Source: an uncultured Prochlorococcus sp. (GTDB lineage: Bacteria; Cyanobacteriota; Cyanobacteriia; PCC-6307; Cyanobiaceae). From it: DNA of 9,616 bases. Shown piece after piece: positions 1-7,029 of the stretch. The DNA is taken from assembly GCA_902572675.1 (NCBI GenBank), contig CACGGY010000036.1:1-9616 (forward strand). The letters run 5' to 3'. Both the position numbers and the translations under genes were made by a program. The notes under the pieces were generated by a model, which saw only the letters and a list, made by a program, of their open reading frames with translations, was not told where the DNA came from and did not search any database. Every line of letters begins with the position of its first letter. Position 1 is the first letter of the stretch.

Positions 1-1
1 A

Positions 2-322
2 CATTTAAATCATTTAAATATCAAAATAATTAAAATTTTTGTATCTACTGATCATTGGAAGAGCAATAGTTTTCGGCGAAAGCCTAATCCTGGGATGTTA
101 TTTGAAGCATCAAAAGAATTTCTCTTTAGGCTAGATCAAACCTTCTTTATAGGTGATGATAAAAGAGATTGTTTGGCAGCGTATAATGCCGGATGTGGAA
201 GCTTGCTTTTAACTGATAATTACGAGGGAAAATTACCTGAAACTGATTATCATTCCAAAGATATTTTGGGCCTAGTACCTTTTATTTTGAATAAGTTTTC
301 AGATTTGGAAAAAATTTATTGA
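2..322 (+). CDS. gmhB: GmhB-like HAD-family sugar bisphosphate phosphatase, 5'-truncated by the window edge
   Basis: The reading frame is open from base 2, so the gene starts outside the window and only the last 106 residues are present. Visible motifs are RRKPNPGM (about residues 25-32 of the fragment) and GDDKRDCLAAYNAGC (about 51-65). These are the C-terminal signatures of the histidinol-phosphatase/GmhB branch of HAD hydrolases: the conserved basic motif, then the acidic magnesium-binding motif. GmhB removes the 7-phosphate from heptose 1,7-bisphosphate in the cytoplasm. The stop overlaps the start region of hddA, whose product makes that substrate, which supports the call. The two cysteines that usually precede RKP in zinc-binding GmhB are absent (SFRRKP here), so a related HAD phosphatase with another substrate is possible. 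A start at ATG 95 would remove the RKP motif and is not the real start. Confidence 0.75.
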   Translation, partial: HLNHLNIKIIKIFVSTDHWKSNSFRRKPNPGMLFEASKEFLFRLDQTFFIGDDKRDCLAAYNAGCGSLLLTDNYEGKLPETDYHSKDILGLVPFILNKFSDLEKIY

Positions 323-327
323 TTCGT

Positions 328-1332
328 ATGGCTAAAACAGTAACTACTATTACTCCTCTAAGAATTAGTTTCGCCGGTGGCGGAACAGATTTTTCTGATT
401 TCTATTTGAAATATGGCGGTGCCGTCCTGAGTTCAACTATAGATAAATATATTTACGTTACCGTCAAAACTCATAGTCCACTATTCAAGGAGAAATATAG
501 ATTAAGTTATTCAACTACTGAGATTGTAAATTCGCTTGAAGAAATTCAAAATGAAATAGCAAGAGAATGTTTAAAACTAGTAAAAGTTGACGCGCCCTTA
601 TACATATCAACTACTGCAGATATTCCTTCAGGAACAGGTTTGGGTTCCTCTTCTAGTTTTGCTATTGGATTACTTAATTGTCTTCATCACATGAGAGATG
701 AGATAGTTTCACCTGCTCAATTAGCAGAGGAAGCATGTAAAGTCGAACTAGAAATGCTTTCGAAACCTATTGGTAAGCAAGATCAGTATGCTGCATCCTT
801 TGGAGGAATGAACTTTATTGAATTTCAAGAGTCAGGGCGAATTTTTATAGATCATATATGGAGTGAAAAACTTGATTTAAAGGAATTATTTAGTAGCTTT
901 TTACTTCTTTGGACTGGTACGAAACGTAAAGCTGATTCAATTCTAAAGTCTCAAAATGAAGCAATACCTGAGATTAAAGATTCGTTAGAAAAAATGAAAA
1001 AGATGGCAATTGAACTACGTGATTGTATTTATAATAATAATTTGAGTAGCAGTGTTCTAGCGAAATATTTACATGATGGTTGGATGTATAAAAGAACACT
1101 ATCACCTGAAATAACTAATTTACGTATAGATGAGGCATATAAGGTCGCTTTAGAAAATGGAGCATTGGGAGGTAAATTGCTTGGAGCTGGTGGCGGAGGT
1201 TTTTTGTTGTTAGTAGTTCCCAAAGATAAAAAAAGAATAATTCAAAAAAGACTACCTGATTTTTTTCCATTATCCGTTAAACATGAGCCACTTGGATCAC
1301 GTTTATTATCAACATTCTCTCTAGATGACTAA
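328..1332 (+). CDS. hddA: D-glycero-alpha-D-manno-heptose-7-phosphate kinase (GHMP family)
   Basis: This is a cytoplasmic GHMP kinase of 334 residues from ATG 328. The family's three motifs are all present. The N-terminal PLRISFAGGGTD lies near residues 10-21, the ATP-binding loop PSGTGLGSSSSF near 100-111, and the C-terminal glycine-rich GGKLLGAGGGGF near 281-292. GKQDQYAASFGG near 149-160 is typical of the HddA/sugar-1-kinase subgroup. The enzyme phosphorylates D-glycero-D-manno-heptose 7-phosphate at C1, giving the 1,7-bisphosphate that GmhB dephosphorylates on the way to GDP- (or ADP-) heptose. A TTG at 319 would extend it by three residues and overlap the upstream stop; ATG 328 better matches where relatives begin. 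No strong Shine-Dalgarno site is visible. Close spacing suggests an operon with the upstream phosphatase. L-fucose or other sugar kinases of the same subgroup are alternatives. Confidence 0.88.
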   Translation: MAKTVTTITPLRISFAGGGTDFSDFYLKYGGAVLSSTIDKYIYVTVKTHSPLFKEKYRLSYSTTEIVNSLEEIQNEIARECLKLVKVDAPLYISTTADIPSGTGLGSSSSFAIGLLNCLHHMRDEIVSPAQLAEEACKVELEMLSKPIGKQDQYAASFGGMNFIEFQESGRIFIDHIWSEKLDLKELFSSFLLLWTGTKRKADSILKSQNEAIPEIKDSLEKMKKMAIELRDCIYNNNLSSSVLAKYLHDGWMYKRTLSPEITNLRIDEAYKVALENGALGGKLLGAGGGGFLLLVVPKDKKRIIQKRLPDFFPLSVKHEPLGSRLLSTFSLDD

Positions 1333-1518
1333 ATTAAAATATTTTATGAAACTTTACATAAATAAATTAATTTCAATAATCCAATTATTTATCAAATACA
1401 GAAACTAAATATCTAAATAAAAATTAACTTTTTTAAATAATTTTATATATCTGATTTATTAATTTAATATGATCATAATGCTTGTGATATTAAGATTATT
1501 ATTCTTTATATTCCTGAT
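1333..1518. other. AT-rich intergenic region between hddA and the phosphopantetheinyl transferase
   Basis: No protein-coding gene is convincing in these 186 bases. A 12-base perfect palindrome TAAAATATTTTA lies at 1335-1346, directly after the hddA stop. AAAATTA (1420-1426) can pair with TAATTTT (1438-1444). Both are A/T only and could arise by chance in this composition. The promoter of the downstream gene probably lies here, but I cannot choose convincing -35 and -10 boxes. Confidence 0.5.
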
Positions 1519-2124
1519 TTGCCCAAAGAGATCAAGTTATGGGTTTACCCCAGGGATTTGCCCTATTTGCAAATAACTCTTGAAGAAAGACGTTGGGAAA
1601 AACATCTATCTAAATCTGCTTTTAATAATTATCGATATACTAGAGGCTATTTAAGATATTCTTTATCTAAAATATTTAAAATTCACCCTTTAGATGTTCC
1701 TCTTGACGCAGAGCCTGGCAAGGCACCATTTTTGAATTCTTTAAATGGTTTCATCAGCATAAGTCATACTGATGAAAAATTATTTTTTGCTTGGGCCCCG
1801 AATAATATAGGGATAGATATAGAAAATAAGCATAGAATATTCAATGCTAATTCTTTGATGAAAAGATTCTTTAAAGAAGATGAAAAAAAGGAATTAAGGA
1901 AATATAAATTTTCTAACATTAGTAAACAAGTATTAAAATATTGGGTAATAAAAGAATCTGCTTATAAATGGCAATCAATTAAAAGATCTTCAGATTTTTT
2001 TCAATGGGAATGGGTAAGGGACTCAGGATTCGCAATTCATAAGAAAAAAGGTTTGAAAGTTAAAACTTATTTTCAATGTGATCAAAATTATTATTTTGGT
2101 GTGGCTTTTAACAAATTAAATTAA
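1519..2124 (+). CDS. Sfp-type 4'-phosphopantetheinyl transferase
   Basis: The protein transfers phosphopantetheine from coenzyme A to a serine of carrier proteins, chiefly the fatty-acid acyl carrier protein. From a TTG start it has 201 residues, a little short of the usual 220-240. Motifs in order are PGKAPFL (about 66-72), SISH (80-83), the magnesium-binding IGIDIE (97-102) and the signature WVIKESAYK (142-150), with conserved W, KE and K. No in-frame ATG exists before residue 114. The frame is open upstream to base 1468, so the start is uncertain and a few more codons may be translated. The family assignment is firm. The carrier protein served is inferred from the single Sfp-type enzyme that picocyanobacteria normally rely on. 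It stands alone between two sugar blocks, with a terminator immediately downstream. Confidence 0.88.
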   Translation: MPKEIKLWVYPRDLPYLQITLEERRWEKHLSKSAFNNYRYTRGYLRYSLSKIFKIHPLDVPLDAEPGKAPFLNSLNGFISISHTDEKLFFAWAPNNIGIDIENKHRIFNANSLMKRFFKEDEKKELRKYKFSNISKQVLKYWVIKESAYKWQSIKRSSDFFQWEWVRDSGFAIHKKKGLKVKTYFQCDQNYYFGVAFNKLN

Positions 2125-2133
2125 AAAATCAAT

Positions 2134-2167
2134 AAAAATTTCTCTAAGGTATAGAGCAATTTTTTTT
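2134..2167. terminator. Bidirectional intrinsic terminator between convergent genes
   Basis: AAAAATT (2134-2140) pairs with AATTTTT (2158-2164) and CTCTA (2142-2146) pairs with TAGAG (2152-2156), with one T/C mismatch between the stems and an AGGTA loop. On the plus strand the stem runs into eight T residues (2160-2167). On the minus strand it is followed by five T residues. It sits between the stop of the phosphopantetheinyl transferase and the stop of neuB, so it can end transcription from both sides. The stem has little G+C, but the position is exactly right. Confidence 0.7.
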
Positions 2168-2191
2168 AGATTTTAAACATTTATTTTTATC

Positions 2192-3194
2192 TTAAATAAC
2201 TTCATTTGGATCATAATCCTTCATTGAAATGTTACCTAGATATTCATAATATTTCATTGGAGAAACTCCATTACCGGGCCTCTTTATACCCAAATTTTGC
2301 ATTGTAAATAATTCACCTTTTTTAATTCTTTTTAATGCAACCAACGACTTTCTTACAATTAAAATATTTTCCTTTTCAGCGTATGTAATTTCTTTAAGTG
2401 AGTTACCCAATGCTAGATAAGTATTCCTTAGAGATTTAACCATCGAGGAAAATCCTTTTACATCTAAACTTGCTTTATGATCAGGACCTTTCATGCCTCT
2501 ATCCAAAGTAAAGTGTTTTTCTATGATTGTCGCGCCCATAGCTACTGCTGCTATTGAAACATCCTTTCCTTCAGTATGATCAGAATAACCTACCTCACAT
2601 TTAAATTGTTTTTTTAAAGTCATCATTGCTCTAAGATTAATAGAATCCAATGGTGCAGGATACTCAGTAGTGCAATGAAGAAGAGCAATACTTTTCTCTG
2701 AAATTCCCCTTTTTTTTAAAATATTAATTGCTTCCTCAACTTCTTTAAGTTTACTCATTCCAGTAGAAATTAATATTTTTGAATTATTCCTATTTCTTGC
2801 AACATATTCAAGAAGGAGAATATTTGTAATTTCTCCTGAAGGTATTTTTAAATAATCCATTTCAAATTGATTTAGTACAGAAAAGTCTCTGGGACTAAAT
2901 CCACTAGAAAGAAAACCAATATTTAATTTTTGACAATATGCAAAAATCTCTTTGAAGTCTCTTTCCTTTAGTTCTAATTTTTTAAGCATAGATAATTGAG
3001 ACTCTTTAATATTGGTATTATTTTCTTGATACTTGGCTTGAGTCGCAGAACCTATAACCAAATCAACAGCTTTGAAAGTCTGAAATTTGATATAATCTGC
3101 ACCAGACTTTTTTTGCTGCTTCCACAAGCTTAAGAGCTGTAGAAACATCGCCATTATGATTTACACCTGCTTCAGCTATTATCTTAAGTCTCAT
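2192..3194 (-). CDS. neuB: Nonulosonic acid synthase NeuB (sialic/legionaminic-type), with a one-base frameshift
   Basis: NeuB condenses phosphoenolpyruvate with N-acetylmannosamine or a related 6-carbon sugar to give a 9-carbon nonulosonic acid. The gene starts at ATG 3194 with AEAGVNHNG (residues 7-15). The frame breaks at seven A residues (3108-3114 on the plus strand). Removing one A restores a 333-residue protein reading EAAKKSGADYIKFQTF. Later motifs are KIPSGE (116-121), HCTTEYPAP (173-181), GYSDHT (202-207), EKHFT (225-229) and GPDHKASL (236-243). The C-terminal SAF domain contains RKSLVA and RPGNGVSP. Without correction, translation stops about 14 codons after the run. The downstream open frame from 3154 begins with out-of-frame residues and is not a true start. 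The gene is divergent from neuC. Whether the product is Neu5Ac, legionaminic or another acid cannot be told from sequence. The frameshift is either an amplification/sequencing error or real decay. Confidence 0.9.
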
Positions 3195-3377
3195 TATAAA
3201 AATGGATAGGGTATTAAAGTTTGAAAGCCCAATCTATCCCTCAAAAACTAATTTATCAAAAGATGTCTTCAAAACATAAAAAATACTAGCTAACTATAAA
3301 AAGGTTGAAAAGTAATAAGTTAATAATGATTTATACACCTTGGCTGATCAGATCTATTAACAAATAAAATATTCTTT
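3195..3377. promoter_or_regulatory. Divergent neuB-neuC intergenic region with a hairpin
   Basis: These 183 bases lie between the 5' ends of neuB (minus) and neuC (plus) and must hold both promoters. GGATAG (3204-3209) and CTATCC (3234-3239) form a 6-base inverted repeat just upstream of the neuB start; GG/CC pairs can add to it inside the 24-base loop. CTGATCAG at 3343-3350 is a perfect 8-base palindrome nearer neuC. A TTGAAA at 3305-3310 could serve as a -35 box for neuC, but no well-spaced -10 is clear. The promoter role is inferred from position only. Confidence 0.4.
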
Positions 3378-4577
3378 ATGTACCATATCAAAATGAACAC
3401 ACTTGAAAAAGGATTATCAATAAAAAGAAAAATTTGCGTTGTTACTAGCACTCGTGCAGATTATGGACTTTTGCGCCAATTAATTAAACTTCTTAATAGA
3501 TCAAATAAGTTTGAGCTCCAATTAGTTGTTACAGGAACTCATTTATCTAAAATGTTCGGTGAAACATATAAGGAAATCGAAGCAGATGGATTAATTATTT
3601 CTAGAAAAATCGATTTAAACTTGGTCTCAGATACGCCTCTAAGCTTAGCTAAATCTGCTTCACTTGGCTTAAAAGGATTTGGGAAAACTTTCGATTCTTT
3701 AACTCCTGATTTACTTATTGTTTTAGGAGATAGATATGAAATTTTATCTGCCGTTTATGCTGCTATGTTTGCGAGAATTCCAATAGCTCATCTACACGGT
3801 GGTGAGTTAACAGAAGGAGTTATTGATGAAGCCATAAGACATTCCATAACTAAATGTTCCCATCTTCATTTTGCAGGAAATGAAAAATATAGAAAAAGAA
3901 TTATACAACTTGGAGAAAATCCTAATACAGTTTTCAATGTTGGAGGTTTAGGAGTCGATGCTATCAAAAATATTCATCTTTTATCTAAGGCAGAGTTAGA
4001 AACTTCTCTAGGGATTAAATTTAAGAAAAAAAATTTATTAATAACATTTCATCCAGTAACTCTGGAAGATAAAACTTCACAATTTCAAATATCTCAATTA
4101 TTTGATGCTTTAAATGATTTAAAGGATACCTTGCTCATTTTCACTATGCCAAATGCGGATACTGATAGCCTAATTATTTTTGATTTAGTAAATAGTTTTG
4201 TGTCTGAAAATATGAATGCGCATGTTTTTACTTCATTAGGTCAATTGCGTTATTTGAGCTGCGTAGCTCAAGTTGATGCTGTTGTTGGAAATTCCTCTAG
4301 TGGGATAACTGAAGTTCCTAGTTTTAAAAAGGCAACAATCAATATTGGTGATAGACAGAAAGGTAGGATTCAGTCGAATAGCATAATTAATTGTAATCCT
4401 ATTAGTGAAGAGATCAAAAATGCGATAAAGAAATCATATACACATCAATTTAGAAAGTTATTATTATCAACTAAAAATCCTTATGGAGATGGTGGAGCCT
4501 CTGAACGTATTTTTAATATTCTTTCAGAAGTTAAAATGGACTTGTTAATACATAAAGAGTTTTATGATTTAAATTAA
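3378..4577 (+). CDS. neuC: UDP-N-acetylglucosamine 2-epimerase, hydrolysing (NeuC/LegG type)
   Basis: This is a cytoplasmic GT-B-fold enzyme that inverts C2 of a UDP-N-acetylhexosamine and releases UDP. It supplies the ManNAc-like substrate of NeuB. It has 399 residues from ATG 3378 or 394 from ATG 3393; relatives begin close to KICVVTSTRADYG, so the later start is also plausible. Diagnostic motifs are STRADYG (24-30), GDRYE (117-121), HLHGGELTEGVIDEAIRH (138-155), THP-like FHPVT (224-228), GNSSSGITEVPSF (304-316) and NIGDRQKGR (322-330). The STRADYG and GGELTEG motifs favour the hydrolysing NeuC branch over the non-hydrolysing WecB branch. Gene length and motifs look intact. The exact sugar (UDP-GlcNAc or the 2,4-diacetamido sugar used for legionaminate) cannot be fixed here, since no LegB or LegC dehydratase/aminotransferase pair is in view. 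Confidence 0.92.
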   Translation: MYHIKMNTLEKGLSIKRKICVVTSTRADYGLLRQLIKLLNRSNKFELQLVVTGTHLSKMFGETYKEIEADGLIISRKIDLNLVSDTPLSLAKSASLGLKGFGKTFDSLTPDLLIVLGDRYEILSAVYAAMFARIPIAHLHGGELTEGVIDEAIRHSITKCSHLHFAGNEKYRKRIIQLGENPNTVFNVGGLGVDAIKNIHLLSKAELETSLGIKFKKKNLLITFHPVTLEDKTSQFQISQLFDALNDLKDTLLIFTMPNADTDSLIIFDLVNSFVSENMNAHVFTSLGQLRYLSCVAQVDAVVGNSSSGITEVPSFKKATINIGDRQKGRIQSNSIINCNPISEEIKNAIKKSYTHQFRKLLLSTKNPYGDGGASERIFNILSEVKMDLLIHKEFYDLN

Positions 4578-4921
4578 TAATATTGTTCATTTGCCCAGTT
4601 AAATTTTATCTAAGGGCAGTTTAAAAGATAGTTGTAACTGGAGATAATATAGTAGGATTTTATTCTGGAAGTATCATCATATATGTAATTTTCTTTAATT
4701 TTAAAAGGTTCATCGAAAATAGTCATTTTATTAACTTTTAAACCTCAGAAATTAAACTATCAAATAAGACTGATTTACTTGGTTAATTTTTAAAGTTTTT
4801 TTAATTTAAAGATCTAGAAAAAAATTTATATTTTCTTATTTTTATCCGAAAATTTAATCTAAATTCTTATTAGATGAATTTATAGATTAAGATTATCTTT
4901 AATATTCGGTTTTAATAATTT
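4578..4921. other. 344-base AT-rich intergenic region between neuC and the aminotransferase
   Basis: No convincing gene is present. TGCCC (4592-4596) and GGGCA (4614-4618) can form a short stem soon after the neuC stop. It lacks a following T tract, so I do not call it a terminator. The middle is A/T-rich with no recognisable protein remnant. The 3' part holds the hairpin at 4854-4890 and probably the promoter of the downstream three-gene run. The length is unusual for a compact genome and may mark a past gene loss or insertion. Confidence 0.5.
4854..4890 (+). promoter_or_regulatory. Hairpin upstream of the aminotransferase operon
   Basis: TTAATCTA (4854-4861) pairs with TAGATTAA (4883-4890). 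Directly inside it AATTC (4862-4866) pairs with GAATT (4876-4880), leaving a 2-base bulge and a 9-base loop. CCGAA (4846-4850) and TTCGG (4905-4909) bracket the structure and could pair as an outer helix. It ends 31 bases before the ATG of the aminotransferase. It could be a 5'-leader element or an operator. The lack of a T tract argues against a terminator. Thirteen pairs is more than most A/T hairpins in this window, but chance is not excluded. Confidence 0.35.
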
Positions 4922-6235
4922 ATGAATTTCAAAAAGGGAAATAATTTGTGGGACCGAGCGGTTAAAAATATTCCAGGCGGTAATATGCTTTTGTCTAAAA
5001 ATAAAAATTTATTCTCACCAGATTACTGGCCATCATATTATTCAAAAGCAAAAGGTGCTTATGTATGGGATTTGGATGGTAATAAGTATTTAGATTTTAG
5101 CAGTAATGGAGTTGGTGCATGCTCATTGGGGCATGCAAATGAAAATGTTGATAATTCTGTTATTAAAGCAATTAAAAACGGGGTTATGAGTACACTTAAT
5201 TGTCCAAATGAAGTCTACTTAGCAGAATATCTTATATCTCTTCATTCTTGGTCAAACATGGTACGTTTTGCACGTTCAGGAGGAGAAGCTAATGCTATTG
5301 CAATTAGAATTGCAAGATGTTTTACAAATCGCCAAAAAATAGCAATTTGTGGTTATCACGGATGGCATGATTGGTATTTGGCAGCAAATTTATCTACAAA
5401 AGATAATTTAAAGGATCATTTGCTTGAGGGATTGGGATCTAAAGGAGTTCCTGATTTGCTAGCAGACACTGTAATACCTTTAAGATACAACAATATGGAA
5501 GATTTAAAACTTATAAAAGATAACAAAGATATAGCAGCGGTAAAAATGGAAGTAGTTAGATCTACTACACCTTTGAAAGGATATTTAGAAGAAATAAAAG
5601 ATATTTGTGAAGAAAAGAAAATTCTATTAATTTTTGATGAATGCACATCAGGTTTTAGAGAAAGTTTTGGTGGTATACACCTTAAATATAATATTTATCC
5701 TGATATGTGTATGTTAGGAAAGGCTCTTGGTAATGGTTATGCAATCAGTGCGGTTTTAGGGAAGAAAGATGTAATGCAATCGGCTTGTGAGACCTTTATA
5801 AGTAGTACTTTCTGGACTGAAGCAGTAGGTCCCGCGGCAGCATTGGCGACTTTAGAAGAGATGAAAGAAAAAGAAAGTTGGAGAAAACTACCAAAGTTAG
5901 GAAGAAAAATTAAAGATATATGGATAATGAATGCTAAAAAGTACAATATTCCGATAACAATTAATGGAATAGATGCCCTCCCAACTTTCAACTTCGACAT
6001 ATATGAGGCAGCAGGCTTTAAAACAATTTTTACTCAAAAAATGCTAGAAGAGGGATTTCTGGCATCAACTCTTTTCTATCCAACAACAGCCCATGAAGAT
6101 GAACATATTAAAAAATACTCTGATGCATGTGATAAAGTTTTTAAAAATATTTCAGAGGTACTCGAAAAAAATATTAGCCCATCATCCATTTGTAGAGGAG
6201 ATTACTGTAAGCCCTCCTTCAAAAGACTAAATTAA
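4922..6235 (+). CDS. Class III PLP aminotransferase, glutamate-1-semialdehyde aminomutase-like, in a nonulosonic acid cluster
   Basis: The 437-residue fold-type I PLP enzyme resembles HemL. It shows LWDRAVKNIPGG near residue 9, SGGEANAIAIR at 119-129 (phosphate binding), GYHGWHDW at 144-151, FDECTSGFR at 238-246 (D239 binds the pyridine nitrogen) and LGKALGNGY at 265-273, where K267 is the Schiff-base lysine. All catalytic residues are present. It begins a plus-strand run, with neuA starting six bases after its stop, so the two are almost certainly co-transcribed. The context argues for amination of a sugar or nonulosonate intermediate rather than a housekeeping tetrapyrrole role. The C-terminal tail with two cysteines (residues 424 and 430) differs from HemL as I know it. 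The actual substrate is not visible. The usual legionaminate aminotransferase, LegC, belongs to the different DegT family. Confidence 0.85.
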   Translation: MNFKKGNNLWDRAVKNIPGGNMLLSKNKNLFSPDYWPSYYSKAKGAYVWDLDGNKYLDFSSNGVGACSLGHANENVDNSVIKAIKNGVMSTLNCPNEVYLAEYLISLHSWSNMVRFARSGGEANAIAIRIARCFTNRQKIAICGYHGWHDWYLAANLSTKDNLKDHLLEGLGSKGVPDLLADTVIPLRYNNMEDLKLIKDNKDIAAVKMEVVRSTTPLKGYLEEIKDICEEKKILLIFDECTSGFRESFGGIHLKYNIYPDMCMLGKALGNGYAISAVLGKKDVMQSACETFISSTFWTEAVGPAAALATLEEMKEKESWRKLPKLGRKIKDIWIMNAKKYNIPITINGIDALPTFNFDIYEAAGFKTIFTQKMLEEGFLASTLFYPTTAHEDEHIKKYSDACDKVFKNISEVLEKNISPSSICRGDYCKPSFKRLN

Positions 6236-6241
6236 TTATTT

Positions 6242-6946
6242 ATGGAAAAAAAAATAATTTCAATAATTACTGCCAGAGGAGGTTCTAAAGGAATAATTAA
6301 TAAAAATATTAAGCCTTTATTTGGGGAACCACTTATCTCTTGGAGTATAAAGTTTGCACTAGAAAATAAACATATTAGTGATTGTATTGTTACAACTGAT
6401 AGCTACGAAATTGCAAAAATTTCTGAAGAGTATGGTGCTCGAATTCCATTTATTAGAGATAAAGAATTAGCTACTGACGAAGCAAAAACTACAGATGTAA
6501 TATTAGATGTGATTAAGAGATGTGCATTAAATACCAATGATGTTTTTGTACTATTAGAACCTACATCTCCCTATAGATTGCATAAAAGTTTTGAAAAATG
6601 CAAAAAAATCTTTGAGAAAAATAAACTCAGAAAAATTGTTTCCGTTCAAGAAAATATATCGAGTTCTTTTAGATTTCAATTTTTTAGAAATCAAGATACT
6701 ACTTTGAATCCGGTTATTTCAACAAATTTTCCTAACAGTATCAGAAGACAAGATATTGAAAAGTCATTTTCTTTAGATGGAAGTTTTTATATGTCTTATA
6801 TATCAGACTTTATAAATCATCCTGGTTTCTTGGAAAAGGAGACAGGGTCTTTTTTAAATGATTATTTTTCTTCATTTGAAATTGATTCAGAGGATGATTT
6901 AAGGTTAATGCAAGCAATTTTCTCATCTATTGGAACTCCTTTCTAA
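6242..6946 (+). CDS. neuA: CMP-nonulosonic acid cytidylyltransferase (CMP-N-acetylneuraminate synthetase type)
   Basis: The enzyme activates a nonulosonic acid with CTP to give the CMP-sugar used by glycosyltransferases. The 234-residue length fits bacterial single-domain NeuA, LegF and PseF proteins. Motifs are the CTP-binding ARGGSKGIINKN (11-22), the TTDSYEIA segment (51-58), LLEPTSPYR (104-112), RRQD (168-171), DGSFYM (179-184) and the C-terminal EIDSEDDL (213-220). All expected regions are intact. It follows the aminotransferase by six bases and precedes the SDR by about 80 bases, so the three probably form one operon. NeuB, NeuC and NeuA together give the core of a complete activation route. 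Substrate choice between sialic, legionaminic and pseudaminic acids is not resolved; the spelling of the motifs favours the NeuA/LegF side. Confidence 0.93.
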   Translation: MEKKIISIITARGGSKGIINKNIKPLFGEPLISWSIKFALENKHISDCIVTTDSYEIAKISEEYGARIPFIRDKELATDEAKTTDVILDVIKRCALNTNDVFVLLEPTSPYRLHKSFEKCKKIFEKNKLRKIVSVQENISSSFRFQFFRNQDTTLNPVISTNFPNSIRRQDIEKSFSLDGSFYMSYISDFINHPGFLEKETGSFLNDYFSSFEIDSEDDLRLMQAIFSSIGTPF

Positions 6947-7029
6947 AAGTTAAATTATAAAATTTTTTATTTATAAAAAAAAGGACTGAGTATTGTTGCA
7001 TAATAATAGAAAGAAACCTTGAGATTAAT

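Larger units (their letters stand above)
1..2499. repeat. Left arm of a 2499-bp inverted repeat
   Basis: Bases 1-2499 are the reverse complement of bases 7118-9616. Every mirrored pair of positions sums to 9617, and I found no mismatch in the outer ends, the intergenic gaps, the encoded proteins or the inner boundary. The arm holds the GmhB-like fragment, hddA, the phosphopantetheinyl transferase and the 3' 308 bases of neuB. The last shared bases are CATGCCTC at 2492-2499; base 2500 differs from its mirror. The arm continues without interruption into the rest of neuB, including conserved NeuB motifs on both sides of the boundary. I therefore take this copy as the native one. Confidence 0.97.

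Noticed and set aside
1029..1223. 64-residue minus-strand frame rich in proline
   Set aside because: It is the antisense shadow of the glycine-rich C-terminal motif of hddA; its mirror at 8394-8588 is the same.
1469..1576. 35-residue hydrophobic small frame ending in a CPIC segment, from ATG 1469
   Set aside because: It overlaps the phosphopantetheinyl transferase start in another frame. The CPIC part is an alternate reading of conserved coding sequence, and the hydrophobicity follows from T-rich DNA.
3108..3114. Programmed ribosomal frameshift in neuB
   Set aside because: Restoring the frame needs a +1 shift, whereas A-rich slippery tracts normally support -1 shifts. An indel or error is simpler.
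4592..4618. Terminator after neuC (TGCCC/GGGCA stem)
   Set aside because: The stem is only five pairs with a long loop and no T tract follows it.
4625..4741. 38-codon open stretch in the neuC-aminotransferase gap as a gene remnant
   Set aside because: It has no start codon and no recognisable motif, and its length is expected by chance.
5416..6000. Two minus-strand frames inside the aminotransferase
   Set aside because: They are antisense to a gene with intact catalytic motifs and show no recognisable protein features.
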